A stretch of DNA of 64,000 bases, from assembly GCA_020205615.1 (NCBI GenBank), contig JAINUW010000716.1, positions 434,001 to 498,000 of the forward strand, read 5' to 3'. The stretch comes from Panax quinquefolius. Taxonomy: Eukaryota; Streptophyta; Magnoliopsida; Apiales; Araliaceae. Shown in pieces: positions 1-12,816 of this stretch. Every line of letters starts with the position of its first letter. The first letter of the stretch is position 1. The position numbers and the translations under genes are program-made. The notes beneath the pieces were generated by a model. The model was not told the origin of the DNA, searched no databases, and was given only the letters and a program-made list of their open reading frames with translations.

Positions 1-1075
1 GGTGTGACCCTTTAGGTTCTCCATATTAAACCAGGTTGTGAATAAATCAATTAGAACAATTCTAATCTTATTTAAATAAATAAATTAAACAATTAATTTA
101 TTTAAATAAATAATATTTATTCTACAATAGGATAAACCTCCCTAGCGATCAACGACTTTCCAAATAATATAGATTTCAACATTAATCATAAAAGAACCTT
201 TGAGTAAATAGTTACTGCAAGACAATTCAATCCTTCCACCATACAATGTCCCAATTAAATATAAGACATGGAATTCTTTGTCAAGTCTTATTTTATTTAA
301 TTATATGTATTTCGACTCTTTAATGCACAACTCAAATAATGCAAATTAGAAACTCCTTTCTAATTTCATTACGCCGCCGCCAAGGACTCTTCGGGTTGTC
401 ATTTATCGAATCACATAGGACATTTCTCTTCTTTTTAATAAGTGGTAGATTCTTTATTGATCATACATTATCTCCATGTACAACTTATTATACCCAAGCA
501 TACCCTTTGATATACCCTAAGGGTCTTAAGGAATAAGTCAAAGTATAACTCATCATACACAAGATACTATGATGATCTCAAGTCCAAGGATCACTTGTAC
601 TACTATCACTACTGAATTCCTATTGATGAGGCAAGTAAAACTCCATTAGGTATTCCTTAGCGAGCCACGTTCAAATGAACTTATTCTCTAATAAGCACCT
701 ACATACTTGCTTTAGTGTCTCCACACAAATGATCATGAGATCAATCATCCTCATCCAATGAGCGAGCAACGTATGTACTAATCTATCCGGATTTACTAAT
801 CCCCAATTTAGTAATCCAACAATTGGGAACTATTTTAGTTTTAAGCTTTCTTAGAATTTAGATCTCATTAGAATGATCATCATCATTATTCTAAAAGCAT
901 TGCTTAAAACTATGGGTTTATCACATATTATAAAACAGCATCACGTAGATAATTAAAAGCCTTTAATAAATTAATACTTTTTATTAATAAATGAATAAGA
1001 TTGTTACAAAGTACATGCTTTATCATCAAACATGATTGGCTTGTGTGCATACTACTTTCATAATGTCCCAGAAGA
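1..1075 (-). repeat. LTR-like repeat, reverse copy (family J)
   Basis: About 360-1060 is similar in reverse complement to 47459-48092, including the stretches around TCTACCACTT, the ATGATCTCAAG-type block and the AGTAGTATGC/ACAAGCC start. The left edge continues past the point where the 47-48 kb copy is cut, so this copy is the longer one. Its outer part carries a GGTCACAC-type leader phrase common in plant LTR elements. No coding region is seen; short open frames here are matching shadows in both copies. Class (copia versus other) is not certain. Confidence 0.6.
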
Positions 1076-1189
1076 ACTAAGGAGTTCCAATCCCAAGTGA
1101 ATCTAAAAACCTCTAATCCCATGTCATGGCGTAGCTCTCGACAGCAACACTCCGTAAAAGGTCTTATAGACCTCAATCGGAGGCTCAAA

Positions 1190-1642
1190 TTAAAGTTCTA
1201 CAATTTTGAGCAGACAACACATTGTACGCATGCACGTACTTCGAGATAATGGGAATCGCGGAGCCCAGGGCACCCCAGGCAGCCGCAGGTACATCTTCGG
1301 CTACCGTAGGTGTACCTATGGCTCCCCCTCTATAAATAGAGGGATTGGGGTGGCCATTTGTAAGAGAAAACGATGAGGAAGCCCTTTCCAATTTGCTCTC
1401 TACACACCCTAAATTGAGTGCTTTCTCATTTTAAACACTTGAGAGCTTATATTCAGTCATATTTTTACTGGCGGGAGCCGATTGTTCATCCGATTAAAGC
1501 TATAGAAGTCTTCTTTGGCAGTCCACTGTAAGTCTTCTTACACACTTTAAAGCCTTTCTCTTCTACTTTACACACACCATTCTTCACATTGAGAGTCGTG
1601 TTGCGTGTGTATGCCAGAACTTCGGTAAAGTGGCTTTTATTT

Positions 1643-1645
<3 letters not shown>
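1190..1645 (+). promoter_or_regulatory. LTR promoter-like block with TATA box
   Basis: A GC-richer stretch ends in a clean TATA box, TATAAATA at 1331-1338, followed by pyrimidine-rich leader sequence with CTCTC and CACACC tracts. This layout is usual for the U3/R part of a plant LTR retrotransposon. No LTR ends could be placed, so the element is not assigned. Confidence 0.45.
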
Positions 1646-1704
<59 letters not shown>

Positions 1705-1758
1705 CTGTTGTCGAACTCTCATTCGATGAGCCTAGATTTTACATCCAGAGACATTTAT

Positions 1759-1808
<50 letters not shown>

Positions 1809-1852
1809 CTACTTGTAGGACTCTATTCGATGAGCCTAGATTTTACATCCGG
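1646..1852. repeat. Duplicated unit of (TA)n plus about 45-bp flank
   Basis: (TA)n runs occupy about 1646-1703 and 1764-1807. Each is followed by a near-identical segment containing TCGATGAGCCTAGATTTTAC (about 1706-1750 and 1810-1852), so the microsatellite and its flank were duplicated together. Confidence 0.8.
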
Positions 1853-2017
1853 ATGGGGTAAGGGCTCCCTCACTGGTACTAAAATGCGGACTTTTTTTTT
1901 GTTTTTAAACAACTTAAAAAAAGTTTAATATTTTATGGAACTAGAATTTTTCCATAATATAGTATTTTAGATGTGATTTGGATACATATAACAATACAGT
2001 CAAGTCAGATCAGGACT

Positions 2018-2018
2018 C

Positions 2019-2087
<69 letters not shown>
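2018..2087. repeat. Compound microsatellite (CT)n(AT)n
   Basis: A CT dinucleotide run of about 20 bp passes directly into an AT run of about 50 bp. Confidence 0.9.
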
Positions 2088-2089
<2 letters not shown>

Positions 2090-2160
2090 TTTACAAATCG
2101 TTGAAATGATAAACCAAGCCGGGATCAATATATATCTTGTGTGTTTACCGCTTTTACATT

Positions 2161-2418
2161 CTGTCTCGCCTGGAGTTTACTTCATGACGGTTGATCGTTT
2201 TTACTACTTTATTTACATTACGACCCGCCTGGAGTTTACTTCATGGCGGTTGATCGTCTTTATTGCTTTATTTACATTTTTGATCCCCCATAGAGGTGCT
2301 TCGTGGTGGTTGATCATATCCCTAAATATATATATTTACCACTTTTATATATTTACATTTTCGATCCCCCATGGAGGTGCTTCGTGGTGGTTGATCATGT
2401 CTGTATATATATTTACAA

Positions 2419-2423
<5 letters not shown>
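2161..2423. repeat. Tandem repeat, four units of 60-80 bp
   Basis: Units start near 2161, 2221, 2282 and 2362. All share a core of the form GGTTGATCRT followed by a TTTATATTTACATT-like tail; units 1-2 and units 3-4 form two sub-types (CGCCTGGAGTTTACTTCATG versus CCCATRGAGGTGCTTCGTGG). Overlapping open frames over this stretch are products of the repeat. An (AT)n run follows at 2424-2452. Confidence 0.85.
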
Positions 2424-2453
<30 letters not shown>

Positions 2454-2880
2454 GCTTACTGCTTTCATATAAATTGCGACATCATATGAGCCTAGGAATC
2501 ATGTGATCACAGATTCAGTCTACTGAATTTAGATTCGATTTCCATGATGGACATTTTTAGCTATAAGCAGCTTGTAAATTATTCACAGTGTTTGAATTTC
2601 CTTAGATGGCTTTCATGCCCATGAGGAGTTCAGCACTGCTTTATACATTATTTTCTCGATGATGCTTCGTATCTAGAAAATAAAAGCAATCAAGCCGAAC
2701 ATTTAATAAAATGGAAGTATCAAAGGCCTCAATTACTATTGAGCATAGGGCTTGAAAAACCTCTTTTACAAAACATCATTGCTATATCTTTTTTAAAACT
2801 GAATTTTTATACAAATTCAAACCATGTGTATATAGGTGCGAACGAGGCATAATGCTACTTCCAAATAACTGCACATTGAT

Positions 2881-2899
2881 CCACACACACACACACACA
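2881..2899. repeat. (CA)n microsatellite
   Basis: Nine CA dinucleotides in a row. Confidence 0.9.
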
Positions 2900-2929
2900 T
2901 TCATATAACAGTTTAATTAAAAAGTGGTG

Positions 2930-3130
2930 GTAACCGTGGTAACACGAATGTCAGGGGGTGCCTAACACCTTCCATCCGCATAAGCAATTCCCCGGACCCT
3001 AATGAATCTCGGTTTCACAGACCCGTTTAGCAGTGTCACATCACTGGGTCAATGTTCAAACCTTTTCTCGATTGCATTAGTATAACCATTTAAAAAACCA
3101 ACTGGTGACTCTTACAGTCAAATCGTTGAC
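2930..3130. mobile_element. Ogre/Tat-like LTR or leader fragment
   Basis: The phrase GGGGTGCCTAACACCTTCC, followed by a proline/threonine-type leader and a GGTGACTC motif about 150 bp on, recalls the LTR-leader junction of large plant Ty3/gypsy Tat/Ogre elements. This rests on remembered family features; no coding region accompanies it. 2453-2929 holds only AT-rich sequence with nothing I recognise. Confidence 0.35.
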
Positions 3131-4794
3131 ATATAATTGTCAAACCTTTTCACAACTTGTTTTTTCAAACAAATCTCATCTAACATGAGAACACCAAAAG
3201 ACAAGAACAGAAGAGGGATAGTAAAAATCTCGACGTCGAAAATACGTAACGATAGAATATCAAGGTGAGATGGATTATATAATAATAATTCACGTATGGA
3301 AAACACAGTTTTATGCCTGCAGATAAAATTTGAGAACGTTAAGGAAAGTAAAGTGTTAATGAATTAAACGATGATATCGTATGATACGTAAGTATTGTAC
3401 GAAGTAATGAATATGAGTATAATACGAGGTATTATATGAGTATTTAAGAATGATAGTATGTCGTATATAATGGATGAGTATACGAGAATAATACGTAGAT
3501 TTTACGTTATAAGGCTTTAAGGCAAGTGTATTGGACATGTAGGATTTGCTAGGAATTATACAAGCCCAAGTGTAGGATTGGTTAAAGTCCAATTGGGAAT
3601 TAATGAGCAAGCCCAATGTTGGTTTAATGCAAGCCCAAAGCATAAGTTAAGTTAACTAAACTTAAAGCCCAAATTAAGAACCAGATCCATGGATCGATCC
3701 AATGAGTAGGAATGACCCATGGTGTAACGACCTTAAAATAGGTCCATTCCATCCAACCCATTCTGAGTCGCCAAATATATGGTACGGAAAACAACTACAA
3801 CTTTATTACAACAATTGTTGTGCAAAATACAACAAAACATATGCTATGAGTTTGGATACAAATATATACCAACTGTAGCACGTCACAATGACACCTTACA
3901 TAAAGGTATAGTCAAAAACTGTTTTAGAAATTAGAATCTTTGGGAAGTGCTCAAGGAAACCTTCATACATGGGAGGCCATGCTTTTAGGTTATGGTAGAT
4001 ATCATATGGCCATAGAATTATCCTTGGTTGACCCAATAGACCCCAAAGAAAAACGAGAAGATTACTATCATATTCTTCCCAATGGTGAGTCTTCTCTTGA
4101 CATATCATTATCTCCACTGTCTCTAATTGGGTATTATACTCCAAACAAACACCAAGATTATATAGGTAGTGCTTGTAAATATACTCAACAAGTGGATGAG
4201 CACAACCATGTCTTATGATGACACGAGGTTGTATGTCATTAGACATCTTGTATGGTAGTGACAAAACACCCTTCCAAAGTTAAATTCACCTCACCCTCAA
4301 CAACTATAGACCACCACTCTATTCCCTCGCTATCCCCCGCTCGACCCAGCTACACTTTTATTATCTGAAAGGAATTGTGAAACAAAAGGGTGAGCACAAC
4401 TAGCTCAGTAAAGAATATTATGACTAAAGATAAATAAATTATCAATAGTCTTCATCAAGAATAAATCGTAGATTTAGAACATATGGTAGATGATAAAACT
4501 TTTCAACCATAGTTTGCGTGAACAAGCGATCCATTAGAAGAGTCAAATAGACCATAAAATCTATTATCTTCTCCATGTTAAAAGTCCACCAACAATGTTT
4601 TATCCCTCTAACATCAATCAACAATTCCTGTCCACAATCACGTGTATAACTCATAATCGTAATTGTAGTTCTAAATTCCTTTCCTCATCCAAGACAAAGA
4701 TAATTTTCATCACTTGTCTTTTACCGAAACATCAAAGATCATGGTTATACCAAATCACAGCCTCCATTCATAATCATACTAATAAATTTATCTT

Positions 4795-5060
4795 TGCACC
4801 ACGGGCCAAATATATTCATCAACAGTTCATCTTTACACTATAGGCTAAAGATATTCAACAACAGGTCATCTTTGCATTACGAGCCAAAGATATTCATCAA
4901 TAATTCATATTTACACTACAGGCTAAAGATATTCAACAACAGTCATCTTTGTATTACGAGCAAAAGATATTCATCAATAATTCATCTTTGACTTCAAAAG
5001 CTAAGATATTCATCAACAAGTCATCTTTTGACTACTGAGCCAAAGATATTCATATATCAA
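4795..5060. repeat. Minisatellite, about 39-bp units, in LTR B1
   Basis: About seven units of the type GATATTCATCAA...CATCTTTGCA...GCCAAA. Each unit has an ATCTTT/AAAGAT inverted pair. The same array, opposite strand, is in B2 at 30755-31023. Open frames here are repeat products. Confidence 0.85.
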
Positions 5061-7409
5061 AGAAATACATAATCATTTCGAAGTTATATAACAATAATTA
5101 TAACCATGTTGATCAATTCACCTTTGCACTTAAGCTAAAAATATTCAATTGTAAAATTCAATGGTCATGATCATACCAACCAACAATTCAACTTTTGCAC
5201 CATCGCCAAAGAGAACCTATAGTCACGATCATACCAATAATCTACTCATCTTTACACTCAAGTCAAAGAGAAATATCATCATTAGGGTTATAAGAATGTT
5301 ATATAAAAACAATATAATCAAAACATGGTTTTAATTTCAAGAGTAAGATTCATAAATCAACGATAATTTGGTCGAGAAGAAACCAATTTGTCGTGAATAG
5401 TACCCGTGATAAATACATAGTACCGTATATCGTGCGTATAGTAACCTCGATAACGAAAAGATAAAGTTTCATAATAAAATTCATATCCATATTTATAACA
5501 CCTTAATCCAAATGTTATAAATCACTTAGAAATCTCATAATCTAATATTATTAATATTACAATAATATTTTAATCATTTCTAAAACTTATAAACAATTTA
5601 TTTAAATTGTTTACACTTTACTAATAAATGCATTTAATCATCATAAAATGCCAAACTCATAAGATTTCATCACCAATAACCAAAACTCTCATCAAAAATC
5701 AGATATACCTCATATATGATTTTCAAGTCATAAAATCATGTTTTCCAATTTTCTTACTTCACATAACATATTTAATTCATTTACTCATAACTAGAACATT
5801 TTCATGAAAAAATACCAAATCGGGCCCAAAAATATTTCTTTTTCCGGGATTTAGCATAACATAGTCCCATATTGCACATATATTTTCTCTAAATTTTAAA
5901 AATTCATTTACTATTTTTCATATGGCCAAAACTACCGAATATTTAAACATTTATCATAAATTATACTTTTATCCAAAAATTTCAAATTTACACGGTATCT
6001 TGATATTATATTGATGTACTCCCAATAAAAATTTCATCAATTTTGTAGTTAATCACAAGGAGTTATAAATAGTTACTTTTAAAATAGTCTTTTCTCATAA
6101 AATCCATAACTCCTAATCTATACATCCAAAAATCGCCATTTTGGAAACACTCTACAAAACTCATCAAAATATCATTTCAAAATTTTCCAGAATTTTTGAA
6201 GGTTCAGAAAAATTTCAAAACTAAAAACATAATAACCCTTAAAATCCCTTACTATCCCTTACCTCAAAAGAGCAAAGATTTAATTAGAATAAACGAATCT
6301 GAGCGAACTTGCAGAGTATAGCAACACTCAAAGTATACTCAAAATATTCACAAGAATATGCTCTATAATATAGAGAGAGAAAACTTCAGTTTCTGGTGTG
6401 ATTTTCAATTCTAACCTAAGCACCCTATTTATAGGAAATTGTTTAGAACACCAAAACAGAAAATTGAATATAATAATAATATTATTATCAAATTTCAAGC
6501 CCACCTCTAGAAATTTGAAATCAGCTGATTTTGCACATGTTTAATGAGGCCACAAAATATATAAAAACGTTTTTATTAATAAAAATAAATAAAACTTCCA
6601 AAAATCAATTATTTCGGAACTTCGGAACTTCAATAATTCATAATAAATAGCCCTTTTATCAGAAAATTCGAATCTCACGAGTTTTTATAGGAATTTCAAT
6701 TCTCTACAACTTTTCAGAAGAAAGTTTTCCAAATTCCAAACAGAAATTGACCGAAATCCACAAACGGACGATTTTACAAGTTTATAATCAAATTTCGATC
6801 AAGAAATGGGGTCCAATGAAACACATAAAACATGTTTTAAATATTTTGGTAACAAAAATACTTCTCCTCCACATATACTCATATATCCCACATTCATCGT
6901 AAAAATATCATCATTAATATATTATTAAAATAATATATTTAAATGAATTATTTTATCAGAAAAAGATAAAATATTAATTTTCAACAATTGTCACTTTAAA
7001 AATTTTCTCCATCTATATCCACATAAAATAAATATTTTTCTCATCATAAAAATCAATTAATTATTCACAAATAATATTACATAATCACAATATTGACAAC
7101 CAGGCAGTTCCCAAGAAAGAGGGGGCTTTCCAATAAGAATTTCTCCTTACTGGCGCGCAATTAGGTGACCAAACCTCTCCTTAGACAGAACTTTCTAGAC
7201 ATTGCCAATAATGTTATCCAATAATATTATTCAGATAATATGAATTATTGTTCGATAATGGAAAATATCGTACGTGACAATTATTGAAACAACAATAATA
7301 TAAAATATCAACGTAGCAATTATTGAATCAATAAAATAAAATATTGAACAGTAATTACTGTAACAATTATTGAGTAATGTCTTCTTACGAAAAAAAATTA
7401 TCATGCTTC

Positions 7410-7475
7410 ATGAATAGTACTCGTGAATAGTAACTCGTGAATAGTAACTCGTGAATAGTAACTCATGAATAGTAA
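7410..7475. repeat. 14-bp minisatellite GTGAATAGTAACTC in LTR B1
   Basis: Five copies of GAATAGT at 14-bp spacing, with C/T variation inside. B2 has eleven at the same place. Confidence 0.9.
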
Positions 7476-8510
7476 TTAAAAAAAAAATTGAATACTTTTA
7501 TTTCATAAAATTCGGGGTCTTACACATGGGGAAACCCATGTGGGCCCTATGAGCACATGGGTGATCTTGCTGACTAAGTAAACTTAATGGCCAAGGTTGG
7601 AATAATAAGGAGGTTAGTTAAGGAGGTGGAATGACTTAATGACCAAACTATCCTAATCTAGGATTTTCTATATATAGAAGCTTGCTAGATCATTTGTTGC
7701 TTGTTTTATTTCATCCGACATTATAAGTGCTTATTTTTCAGAGAGAAAAAGTTAGAAAAGTTAGTCTTTCATATATAGAACAAGAAGGAAGAACAAGGAT
7801 GAATCAAGTAATCATCAAGGGTAAGCCTCTTGACCATTAATCTTCCTCTCTTTAATTGTAGTTTGTTAGAGAAGTGAGGATTGATGGAGTATGTATGGTA
7901 AGAAGAAACAAGGATGGTTGTTGAAGAACTTAAACTTTAACAAACCATATGAAGTGAAATCCAAAGTATAAAAGCTTTAGACCATTGAAATTCATGGAAG
8001 AATTGTATTATGTTGTTGTTGATAGACAAGTTTAACACCATCATTTATAGGCTTAGATTATACATGTTAGTATGATAGAATGAATCCATTTTAAACGATG
8101 TAAAAATCTCAAGCAACGAAGTTATAGCAGAATTTACGAGATTAGACGTTAATCGTCGAAATTATGAAATTCTCGGAATGGAAGTTAAATTTTGACATTG
8201 AACTTAGAAACATTAGTTTTTGATGGAGAATAGTCTCATTTGGCATTCTAGAGTTGCGAACTCAAAAATTATAAAATTTCGACTTGGAACGAAGAAACGA
8301 GAGTTGAATGTTCACGAATGTTTATCGTTTTTGTTAAAAATGAACTAAAAGGTGAATTCTGAGTTAATGGATTCAAAAATATAAAATTCTTGCATGAACA
8401 CTTAGAGTATGTGATTTGTATGCTAATGGCTTTTGAACGAGCCAATTCGGACTTACAATAAGTAAATTATAAGTCCAGGAAGTTCATTAAGTTAATAATC
8501 CGTCAAAATT

Positions 8511-8700
8511 GTTTGATGCACAGAGTTGGCACCGCAGCGCCAACCAAGGCTTTGTCCTTGGCGCCGCAGTGCCAGACTCGACCATCACCTACTGCTGAGT
8601 CGCGTCGTGGTGCGGTAGTTAACAAAGAGACTCACATTGCAGCGCCAAGTCCAGGACCTCGACCGGCGAATAAAGGTGGCGCCCACAAATGTGACATAAA
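8511..8700. repeat. GC-rich cassette in LTR C
   Basis: This is a sharply GC-rich island within AT-rich LTR sequence. It has two direct copies of a TTGGCRCCGCAGYGCCA motif and a CCAAGG/CCTTGG stem between them. A short open frame (8513-8746) covers it, but it has no family match I recognise and is not called as a gene. Confidence 0.6.
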
Positions 8701-9996
8701 GATGAAAAAGCTGAAGTGCTTGCAGTATAAAACACTAGAAGGATGATAGTAATGATAGCTTATAAGTAAAGAAAGAAAGTAAAGTGATTAGGTTAAATTA
8801 AATTTCCTTAATTAACTTAATGTAACATCAATTAGGATGTTATAAACCTTAAAGTAATACACTAAAGGTTGAAGATAAGTCACTCGAATGTGAACATAAG
8901 AACAAGGTAATGTGATAAACTTGAACAAATGTTAAATAATCTAAGGACTAATTAGATTGAGAAGAAAGGTAAGATACATTAGGAACTATGCATGCTTGTT
9001 CATGACCTAATGTAGTATGTTATGTGGTTATGTATTGTAGAGACCTTAAAGATTCAAAGAAATGTATATTAACCATAGCAGACACTAAAGGCAAGTGTTC
9101 TAACCCTTGTCTATGTTCAATCTAGACAAGCTTTGTGATTCATGTTTCTTACTCATGAATTGATGTATGATGAAGTCGAAGCCAATTTCTTCGGCTAGAC
9201 TTAAGATGTTTTATAGATTTCTTATAATCTATTAAACTATTTTCAATGTTGTCAAGTTTTGCCACACTATATTGGTATGGTTTTCAAATGAAGATTGAAT
9301 ATGCTAAACAAATATTTTGTCATCAAACGACAGGCACGCGAGGTTGCCACAACTTAAACGTACATACGTTTAAAGAAAGTAGTGTTGTACAAAATAGATT
9401 ACTATAAGCTGATCACCTAGACGTGCTCATAAGTAATGTCGGGCTTACGGACTTAGTATCGGGTTGTCCTTTTCAAAGAAAGTATGAAATGCTCTAGGTG
9501 TTGTACCGAAATTGATGTTTTATTGAATGTTGTTCATTGTAAAACGTTTTAAGAAAAGAGAAGTGCTATTTTGAATTATCGATAGTACTTCATAACTATT
9601 GTTCATTTATTGAAGATATATGATTTGTATGATTCAAGCATATTGTTTAAATGGAAGTGTCATACTTGTTGAGCTAGTTATGCTCACTCTTGCTTGAACC
9701 ATATAAATGCAGCTAAGACCGAATGGACCGAAGGATCCGGTAAAGATAAAGGGAAAGCTAAGGCGAACCTATAAATTGCTTTTGTAATAGTATAGGTTGA
9801 ATGCTATTGTTATTTGATATTATGACAAGAACAAATGTAATGGTTATTAAGAACCTAGGGAATTGTAATATTGTTTGGAATATATATAAGACATATTCTT
9901 TCTTTTGAGGCATTTCAATTGAATGTATTTGTGAACTGTAGCACCATGTAGCACCATATGTCTGGTTGGAAGATACCCAGATTTGGGGGCGTCACA

Positions 9997-10196
9997 AGAG
10001 AGATGTTGGGAGAAAATTGATACATATAAGATTTATAGGTAAACATTTTTACTAGCGTTTAAAATCCTAATATCATTAACTCTTAAAAACTTTACTTCAT
10101 TCATTCTCATTTCTCCCAAACTTTGCTAACAAAACAAATCAATGAGAGAGAGAGAGGGACATGTCGACAACCCTTAGGAGAGAAAAGAAAGAGAGA
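9997..10196. other. AT-rich flank, possible 5' piece of LTR D
   Basis: It ends in a purine-rich run (GAGAGAGAGAGAGGGAC then AGAAAAGAAAGAGAGA) directly at the insertion site of element A, and the sequence resumes at 20255. It may belong to the promoter-proximal part of LTR D. Its left junction with LTR C is unexplained. Confidence 0.4.
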
Positions 10197-10201
10197 TTTT
10201 T

Positions 10202-12814
10202 TGTAAGACCCCAACTTTTATGAATAAAAATGAATTTTCTATAAATATCATTTTTGAATATTATGGAATAAATTTGATATAATGTTATAGTTGTGGGTAA
10301 TATTTATAAATTTTGCAAAGTCATGCAAGTTGTTATATAATATTCGATTGGTCGGGGAATATTAAATGCGACGGCACAATCATTGGTGGACCCTAGCGAA
10401 ATTATTATCGGATTGAGAAAGCGACAAAAATATTTTTCTGAAAATAACGACGGAAGTTTTACCGTTGATCTTGTTGAACTACTTTCGGTAGTAAAGAACA
10501 AAGATAATCTGGCGTGGTTGCATAGTAGCACACGGTATTGATTATTAATGCTTATGTGAGAAGTCACTCAGTTTGATTCAATTAGTGTCAATATTTTATA
10601 TGTTATTAAATCAATAATTGAGCTGACGAAGTTGTTAATATTATTATTTGCATTATTAACGATGTCTATAAGTTCTGCCAAGGAGAGGTTGGGTCATCTA
10701 ATTGCGCGCCAATAGGGAGAAATCCTTATTGGAAAGCCCCCTCTTTCCTAGGAACGACCTGGTCGATTAATAATGTGAATAATAATAATGATGATGATAT
10801 TATGTTTTATTCGTATTATTAACTTAATAAAACAGAATTTTTTTTATATAAAACAAAATACTTTTATAAAGTTATTCATTTTATTAGGCTAATAGTAAAA
10901 TTTTTTATATAAAATGAATACTTTTATAAAGTTATACATTTTCATTAGATAATAACTATAATATATTATATTTTATTATGCATAGTGTTTGCATAGTAAA
11001 ATCTTTTTAAAAGTTATTCGTTTTATTAGATTATAAATAGAATATATTATATTTTATTTAAATGATTTTGCTTTAAATATGGACCGTCCGATTAAAGTAA
11101 ATCAATCTGGACCGTTCATGGATTGGTTACTATTCATTCCATTCTTTAATAAATAGAAGCTCATTCTTTCATTATTTCTTATGAATTCACTGAAACTCTA
11201 GAGAGAGAAACTATAGAGAGAAAGAAGAAAAGTATTCTGCTACTTCGCTACTCCGATATCAAGTTTCTTTTACGGTAAGGGGTATTATTTCTTTTGTATT
11301 CATGAAGAGAAATTCAATTATTCCATCTTTATTATTCTGTTGGAATAACCTGTATACTCGGGCTACCCTATACTTGGTGAAATTCTTCAGTATTCCATTC
11401 TTTATTATTCTGTTGGAATATCCTATCTGTGCTTTACGCAGGACCTGGTTCCATCTTTATTATTTTGTTGGAATATCACATATCATGCTTTCTTGGGACC
11501 TAGTTTAAAATCTTTATTATTTATTTGGAACATCCTATTGGTGTGAATTTCACACGACTGGTTCCTTCATTTAGTATTACATTGGAATAACATGTATATA
11601 TGGCAATACCGCATGCATGGTTATTTACATTGTATTGCATTCTTTATTATTACTTTGGAATATCACAGCCGATTGTGTAATCGCTTTGACACGGTTCCGT
11701 TATTTATTATTACGATGGAATAACTTTATACATGCCAATACCGCATACATGGTGATTTCTTTTGTTATTCCATTCTTTATTATACTTAGTTGGTTAAAGT
11801 TTTGACTTCTACACTCCATGAAATTAGTGGAATATTCTTGATATTTGCGCTCCATCCAGTATCTTTTCATGGAAATATTCTTCTGAGCATTCTTGAATTT
11901 TACTTTACAAAGAAGTATCATGTTGACAATTTGGACGTTATTAGTTCCTGAATAAATTAATTCTTGAACTTGTATTATTGAATTCTTATATCATTGTCAT
12001 CATCCTCATGTTTAAATTATTTTTGAAAGTAAATCTGTGTATTTTGTAGTGCATAGATGGACTTGGTATGATTATGACCAGGGATTATTCAGTGTAATCA
12101 TGACCGTAATGTTACAAGTGATGTGGTAAAAGTCCTCATTAGCCCGAAGTGCATTGATGGACAGTTGTTGGCATGATCATGACCATTGATGAATGCAGAA
12201 ATATCCTTGGCCCGTAGTGCATAGATAATTTGTGGTCGTGACCCTAATGAATATCCTTGGCCGTAGTGCAGGGATTATGTGGATTATTTATTAAGCTGAG
12301 TCTCAGCGATAAAAGTGATGAAAAACCTTTTTAAATCATAAAAGATAGTAGATTTTATTCTCTACTTTACTCTTTTAATGGATTGCATGTTCCGCTGCAG
12401 TTAAACTTGATGTCTATTCTATTTTATCAGTTTAACACTGTTGAGGACTAATGATAATTTATTCTGCATTATCTTAGTCATAATATTTCTTACTGGGCTA
12501 GTTGAGCTCACCCTCTCTTTCACTGTTCTCTTCAGGAAATGAGAACGTAGCCGGGACTATTCGGGGAACGGAGTGATGGTCCAAGATGGTGTCTTAGTAG
12601 TCCTCACTATTATGTTAAATAGTGTGATAATAAATGTAATGAGGACTAAATTGAGTGTGGATATTGTCTAGATGACAATATTTGTATTAAAACTCACATC
12701 ATGTATTTTGTCGTATTTTACACTACTATTGTATAATCAAGTTGTATTTGAATTTAGTACTATGTATTTTGCGACTCAAGATGGGTGACGTATACCTATT
12801 TTGAGGGCGTCACA
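10202..12814 (+). repeat. 5' LTR of element A
   Basis: Runs from TGTAAGACCCC to GGGCGTCACA, 2613 bp. A degenerate TATA (TTAATAAATAG, about 11155-11165) precedes a purine-rich leader (CTCTAGAGAGAGAAAC). Then come an array of TATTCCA...TGGAATA dyads (11318-11785) and a second dyad at 12065-12105. Confidence 0.93.
11318..11785. repeat. Stem-loop minisatellite in LTR A (5' copy)
   Basis: About seven units of 55-70 bp, each holding TTCCATTCTTTATTATT then TGGAATA, so each unit is an inverted pair ATTCCA/TGGAAT with about 15 bp between. The same array is at 18769-19235, partly at 36959-37140, and reversed at 54890-55365 and 60830-61300. Confidence 0.85.
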
Positions 12815-12816
12815 GT

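Larger units (their letters stand above)
3723..7524 (-). mobile_element. Solo LTR B1 with 5-bp target duplication
   Basis: On the reverse strand it runs from TGTAAGACCCC (7524) to GGTCGTTACA (3723) and matches B2 at 28196-32177 along its length. CATGG flanks both sides (3718-3722 and 7525-7529), so it is a complete solo LTR left by LTR-LTR recombination. TATA box CTATAAATAGG lies on the reverse strand at about 6424-6434. It holds a stem-loop minisatellite (4795-5060) and a 14-bp TACTATTCAC-type array near its 5' end. No coding is seen. Confidence 0.9.
3331..9996 (+). mobile_element. LTR C (Tekay-type), split by solo LTR B1
   Basis: The right end GGGGGCGTCACA at 9985-9996 matches the ends of LTRs D, E, F and G. 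Shortly inside lie the shared GCTCACTCTTGC block and an A/G-rich tail (9680-9770). A TATA-like TATATATAG is at 7669-7677, in the part right of the B1 insertion. The left end is uncertain: TGAGAACG at 3331 is a candidate, but no target duplication supports it. No PBS follows 9996, so it is a solo or truncated LTR. Without B1 it would be about 2.9 kb. Confidence 0.6.

Noticed and set aside
2106..2506. Open frames of 127 and 67 codons
   Set aside because: They are translations of the four-unit tandem repeat and AT microsatellite.
3896..4264. 122-codon reverse open frame as a gene
   Set aside because: It lies in the U5 part of solo LTR B1 and is broken in the B2 copy (31670-31990).
8513..8746. 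77-codon GC-rich open frame as a small gene
   Set aside because: It lies within LTR C, has internal repeats at DNA level and no recognisable family; more likely a by-product of the GC-rich cassette.
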